Positions 8,337 through 17,711 of a stretch of DNA of 64,000 nucleotides are shown here, in pieces. Source of the DNA: Photobacterium carnosum (GTDB lineage Bacteria > Pseudomonadota > Gammaproteobacteria > Enterobacterales > Vibrionaceae); contig NZ_NPIB01000013.1 of NCBI RefSeq assembly GCF_002849605.1, positions 54,428 to 118,427 of the forward strand, in the 5' to 3' direction. The first letter of the stretch is position 1; every line of letters begins with the position of its first letter. The notes under the pieces are model-generated. The model searched no databases and was not told the DNA's origin. It saw only the letters and a program-made list of their open reading frames with translations. Both the position numbers and the translations under genes were made by a program.

Positions 8337-10934
8337 ATGATGTGTGCTCAATGTAATAATAAAAAAGATCATATTCATACAACAAAATCAACGGTTGCTA
8401 ATCAAGCAACCGTAACGGTGGTTGCAGCAACGGCTGATTGTTGTTCGAGTATAAATTCTGAGTGTTGCTCGACGAATAAAGATTCTGAAGGGTGTGGTGA
8501 TAACGACACTGAAGGTCCCGCTGCTGGTGGTTGTTGTTCAACGACAACGCATCATGATATCTATGCCGTAACAAACAAGAATAGTTTTACTATTACTGGT
8601 GCGCATGCTTCAGCTTGTGATCAGACGGCTCATCAAAATAAATATCAGCATAGTAACGCTAACCATTGTGATGGTCACGATTCCGATGCTAAGAACGCGC
8701 ATAATCATGATGATCACGATCATAGCGGACATGCTCACAGTGGCCAATGCTGTTCAAGTCCTACTATGAGTAAAGAACAAGAATTAGCATTAGAAGCATC
8801 GCTAACAAATAGTGCTCATGGCAAAACGTTCAGCTGGAAAGTGTTAGGCATGGATTGTCCTAGCTGCGCGGCTAAACTTGAAAAAGCCATCATGTCATTA
8901 GCGGCTGTCGATACAGCAAAAGTGATGTTTGCGACTGAAAAATTGATTGTTAATATTCATGATAATCAGCAGACTGATCCTGAAACGTTAAAATCTGAAA
9001 TAGAAAATAAATCTAAACAAACTGGTTTTACGTTAGTTTCTACAACAACGAAAGCCGCTGACCTACCGACCCCATCTTTCTTAATTCAGCATTTGTCTGT
9101 GATTGTTATCGCATTGATGATGGTGATCTCTTTTGTCTTAAATAAAACAGTTTCTGCAGACGTTGGGTTATTCGCGTTTACGCTGACTACCATTGTTGGC
9201 TTATTCCCTATATTGAAAAAAGCTATTGTTTTAACCAAATCAGGTACGCCTTTTTCGATTGAAACATTGATGTCGATTGCCGCTATTGGTGCTTTATACC
9301 TTGGTGAAACGGCTGAAGCGGCAATGGTTATCTTCTTGTTCCTTATTGGTGAACAATTAGAAGGTTATGCGGCTTCTCGGGCGCGTAGTGGCGTCAAAGC
9401 ATTAATGGATTTAGTACCAGAAGAAGCAACGGTTATTTCGGCTGATGGTTCAAAAATCAAACGATCTGCGGCTGAGTTAAAACCCGGTGATGTGATTGAA
9501 GTTGTACCGGGTGAACGTTTACCCGCCGATGGTCAAGTTCTTGATGTTGTCGCCAGTTTTGATGAAAGTGCATTAACGGGGGAGTCTGTACCTGTTGAAC
9601 GTACACCTGGCGAAAAAGTCATGGCTGGTAGCATGGCATCGGATAAAGTGGTGCGCTTAACCATTATTTCTGCTCAAGGTGATAATGCCATCGATCGTAT
9701 TTTGCATATGATTGAAGATGCTGAATTACGGAAAGCGCCATTAGAACGTTTCCTGGATAAATTCAGCCGTTGGTATACGCCAAGTATGATTTTATTGGCT
9801 GCACTGGTGGTTATTATTCCACCATTAGTCTTTGGTCAATCTTGGGATGAATGGATTTACAAAGGCTTAGCGTTATTATTGATTGCTTGTCCGTGCGCAT
9901 TAGTTATCTCTACTCCCGCTGCGATTACATCAGGTTTGGCGGCGGCGGCACGTCGTGGTGCATTAATTAAAGGGGGAGCGGCGTTAGAACAATTGGGTCA
10001 TATTGAAGTGGTTGCGTTTGATAAAACAGGTACGCTGACTGAAGGTAAACCTGTTGTAACTGATATGATTTGTTGGGATAACGACGACGAGAAATTATTA
10101 CGTCAAGCTGCAGCGATTGAAGCAGGATCATTGCACCCATTAGCAAAAGCGGTGGTTAATCGCGCTCAAGAAAAGCAGTTATCAGTGGTTGAAGCAACAG
10201 AGCGTGAAACCCTAGTCGGGCGAGGTATTCAAGGTATTACTGAAGGCGATAAATTTTTATTATGTGCCGCTGATCGTTTACCTCAAGATATTGTGCTCAC
10301 AGCTGCGCAACAGCAGCAAGCAACTGATTTAGAAAATGAAGGTAAAACGCTGGTGGTTGCAGTGCGTAATGCACAACCTGTAGGATTAGTCGCATGGCGG
10401 GATAATTTACGTGAAGATGCCTTAATTGCGATAGAAAAGCTTAATCAGTTAGGTATTAAATCAGTAATGCTAACCGGTGATAATGCACGGGCTGCTGCTG
10501 CAATTGCGAAAGAGATTAATATAGATTATCGTGCGAGTTTGTTACCCGCAGACAAAGTGACTGAAATTCGCAAGCTTAATGATCTACACAGTGTAGCGAT
10601 GGTTGGTGATGGTATTAATGATGCGCCAGCAATGAAAACTGCGACCATCGGTATTGCGATGGGTGGTGGTACTGATGTGGCATTAGAAACCGCAGATGCA
10701 GCGATTACGCATAACCGATTGTCAGAACTACCCGTAATGATTGAATTATCACGAGCCACTTTAAATAATATTCGTCAGAACATTGGTCTTGCTCTGGGAC
10801 TTAAAGGTATTTTCTTAGTGACAACGATATTAGGCGTTACTGGGCTATGGGTGGCAGTCTTAGCGGATAGTGGTGCAACGGCTTTGGTTACGTTAAATGC
10901 TTTGCGCCTATTACGTTTTAAACCAAAAGAATGA
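8337..10934 (+). CDS. zntA: P1B-type Zn2+/Cd2+/Pb2+ exporting ATPase
   Basis: An inner-membrane metal-exporting ATPase of 865 residues. A soluble HMA domain carries GMDCPSC at 171-177. The transmembrane CPC metal site lies near 518-520 (ACPCALVIS), the phosphorylated Asp is in DKTGT near 562, and the hinge motif GDGINDAP is near 757. CPC with this HMA places it in the ZntA (P1B-2) group. The first 140 residues form an extra His/Cys-rich tail with several CC pairs and an HDDHDHSGHAHSG stretch, longer than the E. coli ZntA tail. Start at 8337 follows AAGGAGAA; a second ATG is adjacent. The MerR-type promoter upstream fits metal induction. Confidence 0.93.
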   Translation: MMCAQCNNKKDHIHTTKSTVANQATVTVVAATADCCSSINSECCSTNKDSEGCGDNDTEGPAAGGCCSTTTHHDIYAVTNKNSFTITGAHASACDQTAHQNKYQHSNANHCDGHDSDAKNAHNHDDHDHSGHAHSGQCCSSPTMSKEQELALEASLTNSAHGKTFSWKVLGMDCPSCAAKLEKAIMSLAAVDTAKVMFATEKLIVNIHDNQQTDPETLKSEIENKSKQTGFTLVSTTTKAADLPTPSFLIQHLSVIVIALMMVISFVLNKTVSADVGLFAFTLTTIVGLFPILKKAIVLTKSGTPFSIETLMSIAAIGALYLGETAEAAMVIFLFLIGEQLEGYAASRARSGVKALMDLVPEEATVISADGSKIKRSAAELKPGDVIEVVPGERLPADGQVLDVVASFDESALTGESVPVERTPGEKVMAGSMASDKVVRLTIISAQGDNAIDRILHMIEDAELRKAPLERFLDKFSRWYTPSMILLAALVVIIPPLVFGQSWDEWIYKGLALLLIACPCALVISTPAAITSGLAAAARRGALIKGGAALEQLGHIEVVAFDKTGTLTEGKPVVTDMICWDNDDEKLLRQAAAIEAGSLHPLAKAVVNRAQEKQLSVVEATERETLVGRGIQGITEGDKFLLCAADRLPQDIVLTAAQQQQATDLENEGKTLVVAVRNAQPVGLVAWRDNLREDALIAIEKLNQLGIKSVMLTGDNARAAAAIAKEINIDYRASLLPADKVTEIRKLNDLHSVAMVGDGINDAPAMKTATIGIAMGGGTDVALETADAAITHNRLSELPVMIELSRATLNNIRQNIGLALGLKGIFLVTTILGVTGLWVAVLADSGATALVTLNALRLLRFKPKE

Positions 10935-10976
10935 TTTTGCTAATAACATAATCGTCTTATTTTTATAATCATGATA

Positions 10977-11009
10977 AGCAGAATGGGTTAAACACCATTC
11001 TGCTTTTTT
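10977..11009 (+). terminator. Terminator of zntA
   Basis: AGCAGAATGG (10977-10986) pairs perfectly with CCATTCTGCT (10994-11003), followed by T6. Confidence 0.88.
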
Positions 11010-11102
11010 ATTTATGGCTATTATTAAGCGTAAATAACAGTGGTAAAGGTTATGATGAAGTTGCTTATTTTTTGTGATGGATTCGATAGGTAAACGTTTT
11101 GT

Positions 11103-11205
11103 TGTGATATACATCAAGTTAATTTGTAACTAAAAATTATGTTGCTTTTAGTTAATGTGAATTAGCTCACTAAAAACAGTTCTAGCTTCCGTTATCTTTA
11201 CATTA
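11103..11205 (+). promoter_or_regulatory. udp promoter with tandem CRP sites and CytR-like element
   Basis: Two CRP-type sites are visible: TGTGA-N6-TCAAG at 11103-11118 and TGTGA-N6-TCACT at 11156-11171. Their centres are exactly 53 bp apart, the spacing of CytR-controlled promoters such as deoP2. Between them lies GTTGCTTT (11141-11148), a 7/8 match to the CytR element GTTGCATT. A -10 candidate TATCTT (11193-11198) sits where class II CRP activation predicts. CRP/CytR control is inferred by analogy with E. coli nucleoside genes. Confidence 0.7.
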
Positions 11206-11325
11206 GATTTTGACAGACGTTGTTGTTATGTTGCGTATTACGTTTACTGTCAAACCACAAAAATTAACGATAATTATCCATCTCTGTTCCTACAATCAGA
11301 GCGATTAAATTTAGAGGGTATCATT

Positions 11326-12093
11326 ATGTCTGACAATAAAGTGTTCCACTTAGGTGTTAATAAAGCGGATCTTAACGGCGCTGAATTAGCGATTATTCCT
11401 GGTGATCCTGCTCGTGTGGAAAAAATTGCCAACCTAATGGAAAACCCTGAATTCCTAGCAAGTGCTCGTGAATACACCGTGTACCGCGCACAGCTAGATG
11501 GTAAGCCTGTCGTTATTTGTTCTACGGGTATTGGTGGTCCATCAACGTCTATTGCTGTGGAAGAATTAGCACAGTTAGGTGTTAATACATTTCTTCGCGT
11601 CGGCACAACCGGTGCTATTCAACCGCATATCAACCCTGGCGATATGATTGTAACTACGGGTTCTGTACGTCTTGATGGTGCAAGTCTACACTTTGCTCCA
11701 ATGGAATTCCCTGCTGTGGCTGATTTCACTGTAGCAACCGCAATGAAACAAGCATGTGATGATGCTGGTGCGACTGTGCATACTGGTGTTACCGCTTCTA
11801 GTGATACTTTCTACCCAGGCCAAGAGCGTTACGACACATTCTCTGGCCGTGTAGTACGTCGTTTCCAAGGCTCTATGAAAGAGTGGCAAGAAATGGGCGT
11901 GTTGAACTTTGAAATGGAATCTGCGACATTATTAACTATGTGTGCAAGTTCTGGTTTACGTGCAGGTTGTGTTGCGGGCGTTATTATTAATCGTACTCAA
12001 AAAGAAATTCCTGATCACGCAACATTAAAAGCAACTGAAGCTCGTTCAATTAAGATTGTTGTTGAAGCTGCTCGTCAAATGCTAACGAAATAA
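11326..12093 (+). CDS. udp: Uridine phosphorylase
   Basis: A cytoplasmic enzyme that cleaves uridine with phosphate to uracil and ribose-1-phosphate in pyrimidine salvage. The 255 residues match E. coli Udp (253) closely: [10 protein letters not shown] at the start, phosphate-binding [34 protein letters not shown] and the [10 protein letters not shown] ribose-binding segment. It has its own CRP/CytR-type promoter and terminator. The preceding 390-base gap from zntA holds the zntA terminator and this promoter. Confidence 0.97.
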   Translation: MSDNKVFHLGVNKADLNGAELAIIPGDPARVEKIANLMENPEFLASAREYTVYRAQLDGKPVVICSTGIGGPSTSIAVEELAQLGVNTFLRVGTTGAIQPHINPGDMIVTTGSVRLDGASLHFAPMEFPAVADFTVATAMKQACDDAGATVHTGVTASSDTFYPGQERYDTFSGRVVRRFQGSMKEWQEMGVLNFEMESATLLTMCASSGLRAGCVAGVIINRTQKEIPDHATLKATEARSIKIVVEAARQMLTK

Positions 12094-12132
12094 GTCGTTT
12101 TTAATAACGCACTGATTTATTTTCGATATTCT

Positions 12133-12168
12133 AAAAGCCGATAGTATTTTATTACTGTCGGCTTTTTT
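12133..12168 (+). terminator. Terminator of udp
   Basis: AAAAGCCGATAGT pairs with ACTGTCGGCTTTT (one G-U pair), then T-run. Confidence 0.88.
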
Positions 12169-12293
12169 ACGTTTAAGGTAAATAGCTATAATTAAAAACA
12201 ACGTGATAATACGCTATAACCTATTGGTGAATTTAACCATTGGCTCTATTTTGTTGTAGAATAGTATTTTGTGAGCTTAGTGAAGTTATAAAC

Positions 12294-12524
12294 ATGATTG
12301 ATTATAAAATTATATTTCCGAATGGACGTCAAGATACCATTGCATTACCTATTTCACCTGTATTACAGATGAAAATTGCTTATTTAGATGATGTGTTTGT
12401 TGTAAGAGATATTATTGCAACAGTAGGAGAAAACTACACGATAGTGACATTATTATTAGATGATGGTCAGCACCATACGCAAAAACCACAAGCGGCAGGG
12501 GTTGTTTTTAATCGACTTGGATAA
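12294..12524 (+). CDS. Small uncharacterised protein
   Basis: A 76-residue protein beginning MIDYKIIFPNGRQDTIAL. I do not recognise a family. It is soluble, beta-rich by eye, with no Cys and no signal peptide. I chose the ATG at 12294; an upstream in-frame start at 12240 adds residues with no protein-like pattern. It is convergent with the CARF nuclease gene and shares a terminator with it. Codon pattern and terminator suggest a real gene. Confidence 0.55.
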   Translation: MIDYKIIFPNGRQDTIALPISPVLQMKIAYLDDVFVVRDIIATVGENYTIVTLLLDDGQHHTQKPQAAGVVFNRLG

Positions 12525-12568
12525 GTAACGCTAAACGGCATTAAGCGACGATCAATCTTTGATTCAAT

Positions 12569-12599
12569 AAAAAGGCCTTATGTGAAAAAGGCCTTTTTT
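12569..12599. terminator. Bidirectional terminator between the small gene and the CARF nuclease gene
   Basis: AAAAAGGCC and GGCCTTTTT flank a 13-base loop. A/T tracts on both sides serve both converging genes. Confidence 0.8.
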
Positions 12600-12630
12600 G
12601 ATCAATGAACATTATTATTTTTACAGATAA

Positions 12631-13797
12631 CTATGCTGGGTTATGTGCCTGACCACCTGCACCTTTCAACCAATCATGAAGGTGAGTATATAATTCACCC
12701 AGTTGATCTGGACCAATAATTGCCAACCCTAAATCTTGTGCGCGAACTAAATCGTGATGACGTAGAGGACGGAAACTTACAAGCATTGCACGCGCTTGTA
12801 GGCCACCTAGCAAGTCACGTAATGATTCTAGTTTGTACAAGGTATCACCGCCATCATCACGCATACCTTTAGTCTTACACTCAATGATATGCAGTTTATT
12901 ATTAACGATAGTTGCCACATCAAGTTCATTACGCACTTCACGGTCACCAATTTTACGGTAAACCTGCACGCCCAATGAGTGATCTTGAATTGTCGGTAAT
13001 TCGTTTTGAATTGCACGAACCGTACTGTGAACTAGGCTTTCTAACCATTCACCGTTAGCAAAACGACGCGCCTCTTCATGTTTAAATGTCAAAATACCAT
13101 CGTGGTATGTTGCAAGGCCTGTTTCTTCTAAATCAGTTAGGAGCGTGCCAAGTTCTTTATAGCCCTGTTGCTTTTCACTTAACTCAACATTTAATACCTG
13201 TTCTTTACGACAGGTTGTTGCTAGATAATTAAGTGTTGCTAAACCTGGGCCTAATTCTAATGCAGAACTTGCCCAGCGTTGGCCTAATTCCCATAATTGG
13301 TCGTTCAGAGATTCTGGCATTGGATTGTCAGATAATTCACAACGTGCACCAAAAATAGTTAAATAATCAGAGATTTGAATACGATCTTGAACTTGTTGTT
13401 GTTCACGGTCATTAGGGAACAACCAGCACATTTCATCACTGAATGGCTCAATAACGTAGATAGGCCAATGGAAAGAGCGGAAGACTTCATAAGCAGATAA
13501 TAAACGGTGACGTAAACCACAGCTAGCATTAAACCACACATCTCGGCTGTCGTGTTTTAATTGTTCAGCAAGTTGGTTCAAACATTGTCTAATTTGAGTG
13601 ACATTGATAATGTCGGGAATAATAAAAAATTCAACAATAATATTACGTGAAGTTAAAATAGAAGCGAGTCGATCATATTGTTGTTGTTGTTTTTCTGTAC
13701 CAATAAAGATCATTTTATCAGCAGGTACTGCTTCATCTAATAATGGAGTGATCAGACGGACAGGATCCTGATCAATAATGCCAACGTGAGTAATCAT
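12631..13797 (-). CDS. CARF-domain PD-(D/E)XK nuclease, VC1899/Card1/Can2-like (DUF1887)
   Basis: A 388-residue soluble protein. Residues 1-150 form a CARF (Rossmann-like) domain beginning THVGIIDQDP. A winged-helix linker follows (about 180-240), then a PD-(D/E)XK nuclease with Asp293, Glu306 and Lys308 in NELDVATIV and HIIECKTKG. This is the order of Card1/Can2, cyclic-oligoadenylate-activated nucleases of type III CRISPR systems, and of V. cholerae VC1899. The usual CARF loop NxTGGTK is replaced by NASCGLRHR (90-98). No cas genes, CRISPR array or cOA synthase lies nearby. The ATG at 13797 follows AAGGA; the frame stays open upstream but without a second plausible start. Ligand and target are unknown. 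Confidence 0.85.
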   Translation of the reverse strand: MITHVGIIDQDPVRLITPLLDEAVPADKMIFIGTEKQQQQYDRLASILTSRNIIVEFFIIPDIINVTQIRQCLNQLAEQLKHDSRDVWFNASCGLRHRLLSAYEVFRSFHWPIYVIEPFSDEMCWLFPNDREQQQVQDRIQISDYLTIFGARCELSDNPMPESLNDQLWELGQRWASSALELGPGLATLNYLATTCRKEQVLNVELSEKQQGYKELGTLLTDLEETGLATYHDGILTFKHEEARRFANGEWLESLVHSTVRAIQNELPTIQDHSLGVQVYRKIGDREVRNELDVATIVNNKLHIIECKTKGMRDDGGDTLYKLESLRDLLGGLQARAMLVSFRPLRHHDLVRAQDLGLAIIGPDQLGELYTHLHDWLKGAGGQAHNPA

Positions 13798-14040
13798 AGT
13801 AATCCTTAATGCGCCCAACATACAGGGCGTAATATGGTGATGCGCATTAAATAAAAGAAATGTAAAAGTAAGTGTGCGCAACACATCTAAGGTAAGTATA
13901 TGCGGTTTTTTAGTGCAAAATTCAAGTCAAAATTTATAAACTAATAATGCACACATTAATCGGAAATATTACTTATTCAGTTATTTTGTCTAATAGTCTA
14001 TTTTTAAGCGTTTTTTTTATCTAAATATTGAGATTTTCTA

Positions 14041-14071
14041 AAATGCCATCGTTATTCATGGCATTTTTTTT
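14041..14071 (-). terminator. Terminator after the LysE/RhtB gene
   Basis: AAATGCCAT and ATGGCATTT form a 9-bp hairpin with an A/T tract on each side (T8 on the plus strand, T4 on the minus). It lies 30 bases past the stop of the exporter gene. The remaining gap to the CARF gene is AT-rich and contains no gene. Confidence 0.55.
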
Positions 14072-14098
14072 GTTGAAAACATAGTTATCAATAATAAT

Positions 14099-14749
14099 TT
14101 ACATACTTGGTGGTGTTGGTAATTGTGAAGCTAATAGCCAAATAGCCAGTACGAAGAAGATTAAACCCATAAATTTATGTTGGTTATTACGGAATTTTTC
14201 ATTCTTCAATAACGATTTTCCAAAAACACCAATCGTTGTGACTAAAAATAAGTTAAATAATAACCCTAATACATTTAGTAATAACCCAAGAATTAGCATC
14301 TGTTCGCCAGAGGATGTTGCAACATGGGTTGAAACAAATTGTGGTAAGAACAACACAAAGAAAATGAGTGCTTTAGGATTAAGTAGATTAGTAAAGACAG
14401 CACGACGGTATAACGTTGATGCCATTTTATTGGATTGCTCTAATTCTTGAGGCGCGTCATCTGGGTGACTGCGCATACAATCCCAGCCCATTTTTAATAA
14501 ATACGCGCCGCCAACTAAACGTAAAACATGCAATGCGATTGGGTTCATTGCGATAAGTGCTGATACCCCAAGAGCCGCTAGAATGGTTAATAAAATACCA
14601 GAGGTTGCATTACCTAAACTTGCATAAATACCGACTTTGCGACCGTAAGTTAAGCTTGAACTGGCAATAAGTAACATGTCAGGTCCAGGAATGAGTAGTA
14701 GAGCAATTACAGCGGTGAGGTAAAGCGGTAATACATTTAAATCAATCAT
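14099..14749 (-). CDS. LysE/RhtB family amino-acid or metabolite exporter
   Basis: An inner-membrane exporter of 216 residues, the usual family length, with about six hydrophobic helices. The LysE/RhtB signature LLIPGPDMLLIASSSLTYGRKVGI is present at the N-terminus (split as LLIPGPDML and YGRKVGIYA), and TNLLNPKALIFFVLFLPQF at the middle. Relatives export homoserine, threonine, leucine or other small molecules; the substrate here is unknown. The ribosome site is weak. It runs in the same direction as the CARF gene, but 300 bases and a hairpin separate them. Confidence 0.85.
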   Translation of the reverse strand: MIDLNVLPLYLTAVIALLLIPGPDMLLIASSSLTYGRKVGIYASLGNATSGILLTILAALGVSALIAMNPIALHVLRLVGGAYLLKMGWDCMRSHPDDAPQELEQSNKMASTLYRRAVFTNLLNPKALIFFVLFLPQFVSTHVATSSGEQMLILGLLLNVLGLLFNLFLVTTIGVFGKSLLKNEKFRNNQHKFMGLIFFVLAIWLLASQLPTPPSM

Positions 14750-14932
14750 GGTAAAAACAACGTTATAGTGTAGAAGTCTATATTTTACACAATAAATAGT
14801 TCCATTCCATGAGTTACAATCAATAGAAAGTGTTTTTTACTGCTTTGACTTGATTATGTATGTTAATTGTCCGTTTTCCGTTATTAATTTGTTAATATTA
14901 ATGGTTTTATTTGGGCGTTAAGTTAGGGAAGG

Positions 14933-14973
14933 ACTGATCACTAACAATAAAAAATACTGTTGATGTGATCAGT
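14933..14973. repeat. 9-bp perfect inverted repeat
   Basis: ACTGATCAC (14933-14941) and GTGATCAGT (14965-14973) are exact reverse complements 23 bases apart. The element lies between the small gene at 15013-15204 and the LysE-type gene, and has no T-run on either strand. It could be an operator or a processed hairpin. Confidence 0.4.
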
Positions 14974-15012
14974 GAATAATTGGTTTTGTTGGTCTATTTT
15001 GACTGACTTTTA

Positions 15013-15204
15013 TTATGCTTTCTTGCTGTGGAAATGAAAACGCTCATGAAAGTAAGCTTTTAGATGTTCTTCCATATTGTGTACTTTATCATCAATCGCT
15101 TCACACAGTACTGCATCATTGTTCATTGCATTGACACGGTTAATAACCATTTCGTCGATAGCTGATTTTTGTGTTTCGGTTAGTTGTGGCTGTTGAGTTG
15201 TCAT
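15013..15204 (-). CDS. Small uncharacterised acidic/histidine-containing protein
   Basis: A 63-residue protein, MTTQQPQLTETQKSAIDEM..., apparently all helical, ending in a His-rich segment (FHERFHFHSKKA). I recognise no family. An AAGGA ribosome site lies 9 bases before the ATG, which supports translation. It is single, with 227 bases of AT-rich DNA before the next gene. Confidence 0.55.
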   Translation of the reverse strand: MTTQQPQLTETQKSAIDEMVINRVNAMNNDAVLCEAIDDKVHNMEEHLKAYFHERFHFHSKKA

Positions 15205-15431
15205 TATTATTTTTATCCTTATTGTTTCGATTAATCAGTAAAAGATTTGAATATATGCATAGTATCGATATTTATTTAAATAAGGAATATTTGTAAAAAT
15301 TGTTTACGAATAAAAAGTGATTAAAACTGACCGTAAGATGTGATTTATTTTCCAAAATTGGACTTAATCGCGCTCATGAGTAGAATAGCCGTTCACAAAA
15401 TTGATACGTTTTTTGAAAGGCACGGTTATAA

Positions 15432-17690
15432 ATGGGTAATAACGCGATGAGAAGTAACTTTGAGTTGTTAGCGCCGGGCGGTGATATAGAGTCGATTAAA
15501 GCGGCAATCGTTGCGGGTGCGGATGCTATTTATTGTGGATTAGATAATTTTAATGCCCGTAATCGTGCAACGAATATTACCTTTGAAGATTTAAATGGCA
15601 TTGTTCGTGTTGCACACCAGCGTGATTGTAAGATTTTTCTTACGCTTAATATCATGATCCTTGAAAGTGAAATTCCTGCTGTTATTCGGTTATTGAATAA
15701 ATTAGTTAACACTAAAATTGATGGTGTTATCTTACAAGATTTAGGGCTATTTCACTTAATTAAGCAACATTTCCCAACACTTGATGTTCATGCTTCAACC
15801 CAAGTTAATAGCCATAATGAAGGCCAAATTTTATTTATGGGGCAGCTTAATGCGAGCCGTGTGAATTTATCGCGTGAACTTAATATCAAAGAGATAAAAC
15901 AGTTAGCACAGTTTGGACATCAACATAATGTGTTAATGGAAGTGTTTGTTCACGGCTCATACTGCATTGGTTTTTCTGGGTTGTGTTATATCAGTTCGGC
16001 TAAAAATGGTAACTCAGGTAACCGTGGTCGTTGTAGCCAACCTTGTCGAGATCAATACCAAACGACGGCGGTTGGTAAAGATTACCCATTAAATATGAAA
16101 GACAATTCTGCGTTTTCAAATTTAGAAGCCTTAGCGGATGCTGGGGTGTATTCATTGAAGGTGGAAGGACGCATCAAAAAATCACATTACGTTTATACCG
16201 TGGTGGATAATTGGAGCCGTCAATTAGATAACTATTGTAATCAAAAGCCATTATTGGCGGATACACGTGAGTTATACACTGTCTTTAATCGCGATTTCTC
16301 TAACTCATACTTAATGGGTGATATTAATAACGCGATGTTTATCGATAATCCACGCGATAACTCTGTTGATCACTTTGCACAGATTGCTGATGCTAAATCT
16401 GAGACTGAAATTCAAGCGGTTAAGCAAAAGCTATATGATGACAAAACTACGATCATTCAAACTGTTGAAGAGCGAATTGCTGATCTAGACATTAGTTTAT
16501 TAGCATTAGAACTCACTATTATCGGTCAGGTTGGACAGCCGCTTATTATTCAAGTAACGACACCGTTACAACAGTTTGAAGTGGCATCAACCTCGTTATT
16601 GCGTCAATCTGATAATACGGTACTTGATAGCGATTGTTTTGAAAAACGCTTTCGTAGCTTAAATAACGGTGAATACTTGTTATCATCAATGAATTTAAGC
16701 CAATTAGCGGCAGATGTGGTGGTGCCATTTAAAGAATTAACGCAAATGCGCGATCAAATTGCATGCGGGTTAAATGGTGATCAACCATTAGTTGAAGCGT
16801 TTGAATTACCGAAAACTGTTCGTCAGCCATTATCGACGATGACACCACGATTATCGGTCTTGATTGCTAATCCTGCTGATATTATTGCTGTGAGTCAGCC
16901 AGATACCACAGTGTATTATCAATTGCCAGAAGCGATGGCAATGGAAGGGTTAAAATTAGTTAGTCTGTTCCAAGAAAATCCACAGCTTATTCCTTGGTTC
17001 CCTGCAATTTTAATTGGCGATAATTATCAAGCGGCAGTGACGTTCCTTGAACACGTTAAGCCATCACGTATTGTAACCAATAATAATGGTGTCGGTTATG
17101 CGGCGCATCAGTTAGGTTTAGCGTGGGTGGCTGGCCCTCAAATGAATATCAGTAACAGTTTGAGCCTTGAATGCTTACAGCAAGAGTTTGGTTGTGTTGG
17201 GGCGTTTATTTCTAATGAGATCAAACGTTCACAAATTAAACCCATTGCAGCACCTGCTGAGTTTGAATTGTATTACAGTATTTATCACCCGATGATGTTG
17301 CTAATGAGCCGTCAATGCTTATTCCATCAAACAGTAGGCTGTAAGAAAAAGCGTTTTGATGATAAATGCTTACGTAAATGTGATAAGTCAGCATCGATCA
17401 TTAATCTTACTGAAGCGTCATTTGTGGTTGATAAACAGCGCGGTGATCATAATGCATTATATAACCCGAAGAACTTCTTAAATCTTGATATTGTGGCTGA
17501 GATTCAGAATAAGTTTACGGGCTTTATGATTGATTTACGTGATATTAAAACGGAAACTGCAGTGAATGCTGATAAAGCAACGGTTGTCTCTTTGTTTGAT
17601 ACCTATATCCATGGTGATATCAACGCTCGAGAAATATTAGAGCAAACTATCGTTGGCACTATTTGCCAACAATATAAAAAAGGTCTGTAA
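15432..17690 (+). CDS. Peptidase U32 family protein (RlhA/TrhP/UbiU-like)
   Basis: U32 proteins such as RlhA and TrhP work in RNA hydroxylation, and UbiU in ubiquinone synthesis; they are not classical peptidases. The first 300 residues show the barrel fold: FELLAPGGDIESIKAAI, GADAIYCGLDNFNARNR and VHASTQVNSHN. The four-Cys cluster motif appears as GSYCIGFSGLCYISS with NRGRCSQPCRDQ. KVEGRIKKSHYV completes the core. A further Cys group (CLFHQTVGC, CLRKC) lies near the C-terminus. At 752 residues it is longer than E. coli RlhA (about 650). The second ATG at 15447 (MRSNFELL) is an equally plausible start. The exact target is not clear, so I give no symbol. Confidence 0.8.
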   Translation: MGNNAMRSNFELLAPGGDIESIKAAIVAGADAIYCGLDNFNARNRATNITFEDLNGIVRVAHQRDCKIFLTLNIMILESEIPAVIRLLNKLVNTKIDGVILQDLGLFHLIKQHFPTLDVHASTQVNSHNEGQILFMGQLNASRVNLSRELNIKEIKQLAQFGHQHNVLMEVFVHGSYCIGFSGLCYISSAKNGNSGNRGRCSQPCRDQYQTTAVGKDYPLNMKDNSAFSNLEALADAGVYSLKVEGRIKKSHYVYTVVDNWSRQLDNYCNQKPLLADTRELYTVFNRDFSNSYLMGDINNAMFIDNPRDNSVDHFAQIADAKSETEIQAVKQKLYDDKTTIIQTVEERIADLDISLLALELTIIGQVGQPLIIQVTTPLQQFEVASTSLLRQSDNTVLDSDCFEKRFRSLNNGEYLLSSMNLSQLAADVVVPFKELTQMRDQIACGLNGDQPLVEAFELPKTVRQPLSTMTPRLSVLIANPADIIAVSQPDTTVYYQLPEAMAMEGLKLVSLFQENPQLIPWFPAILIGDNYQAAVTFLEHVKPSRIVTNNNGVGYAAHQLGLAWVAGPQMNISNSLSLECLQQEFGCVGAFISNEIKRSQIKPIAAPAEFELYYSIYHPMMLLMSRQCLFHQTVGCKKKRFDDKCLRKCDKSASIINLTEASFVVDKQRGDHNALYNPKNFLNLDIVAEIQNKFTGFMIDLRDIKTETAVNADKATVVSLFDTYIHGDINAREILEQTIVGTICQQYKKGL

Positions 17691-17711
17691 TTTAGATAAA
17701 TAGGATATTTC

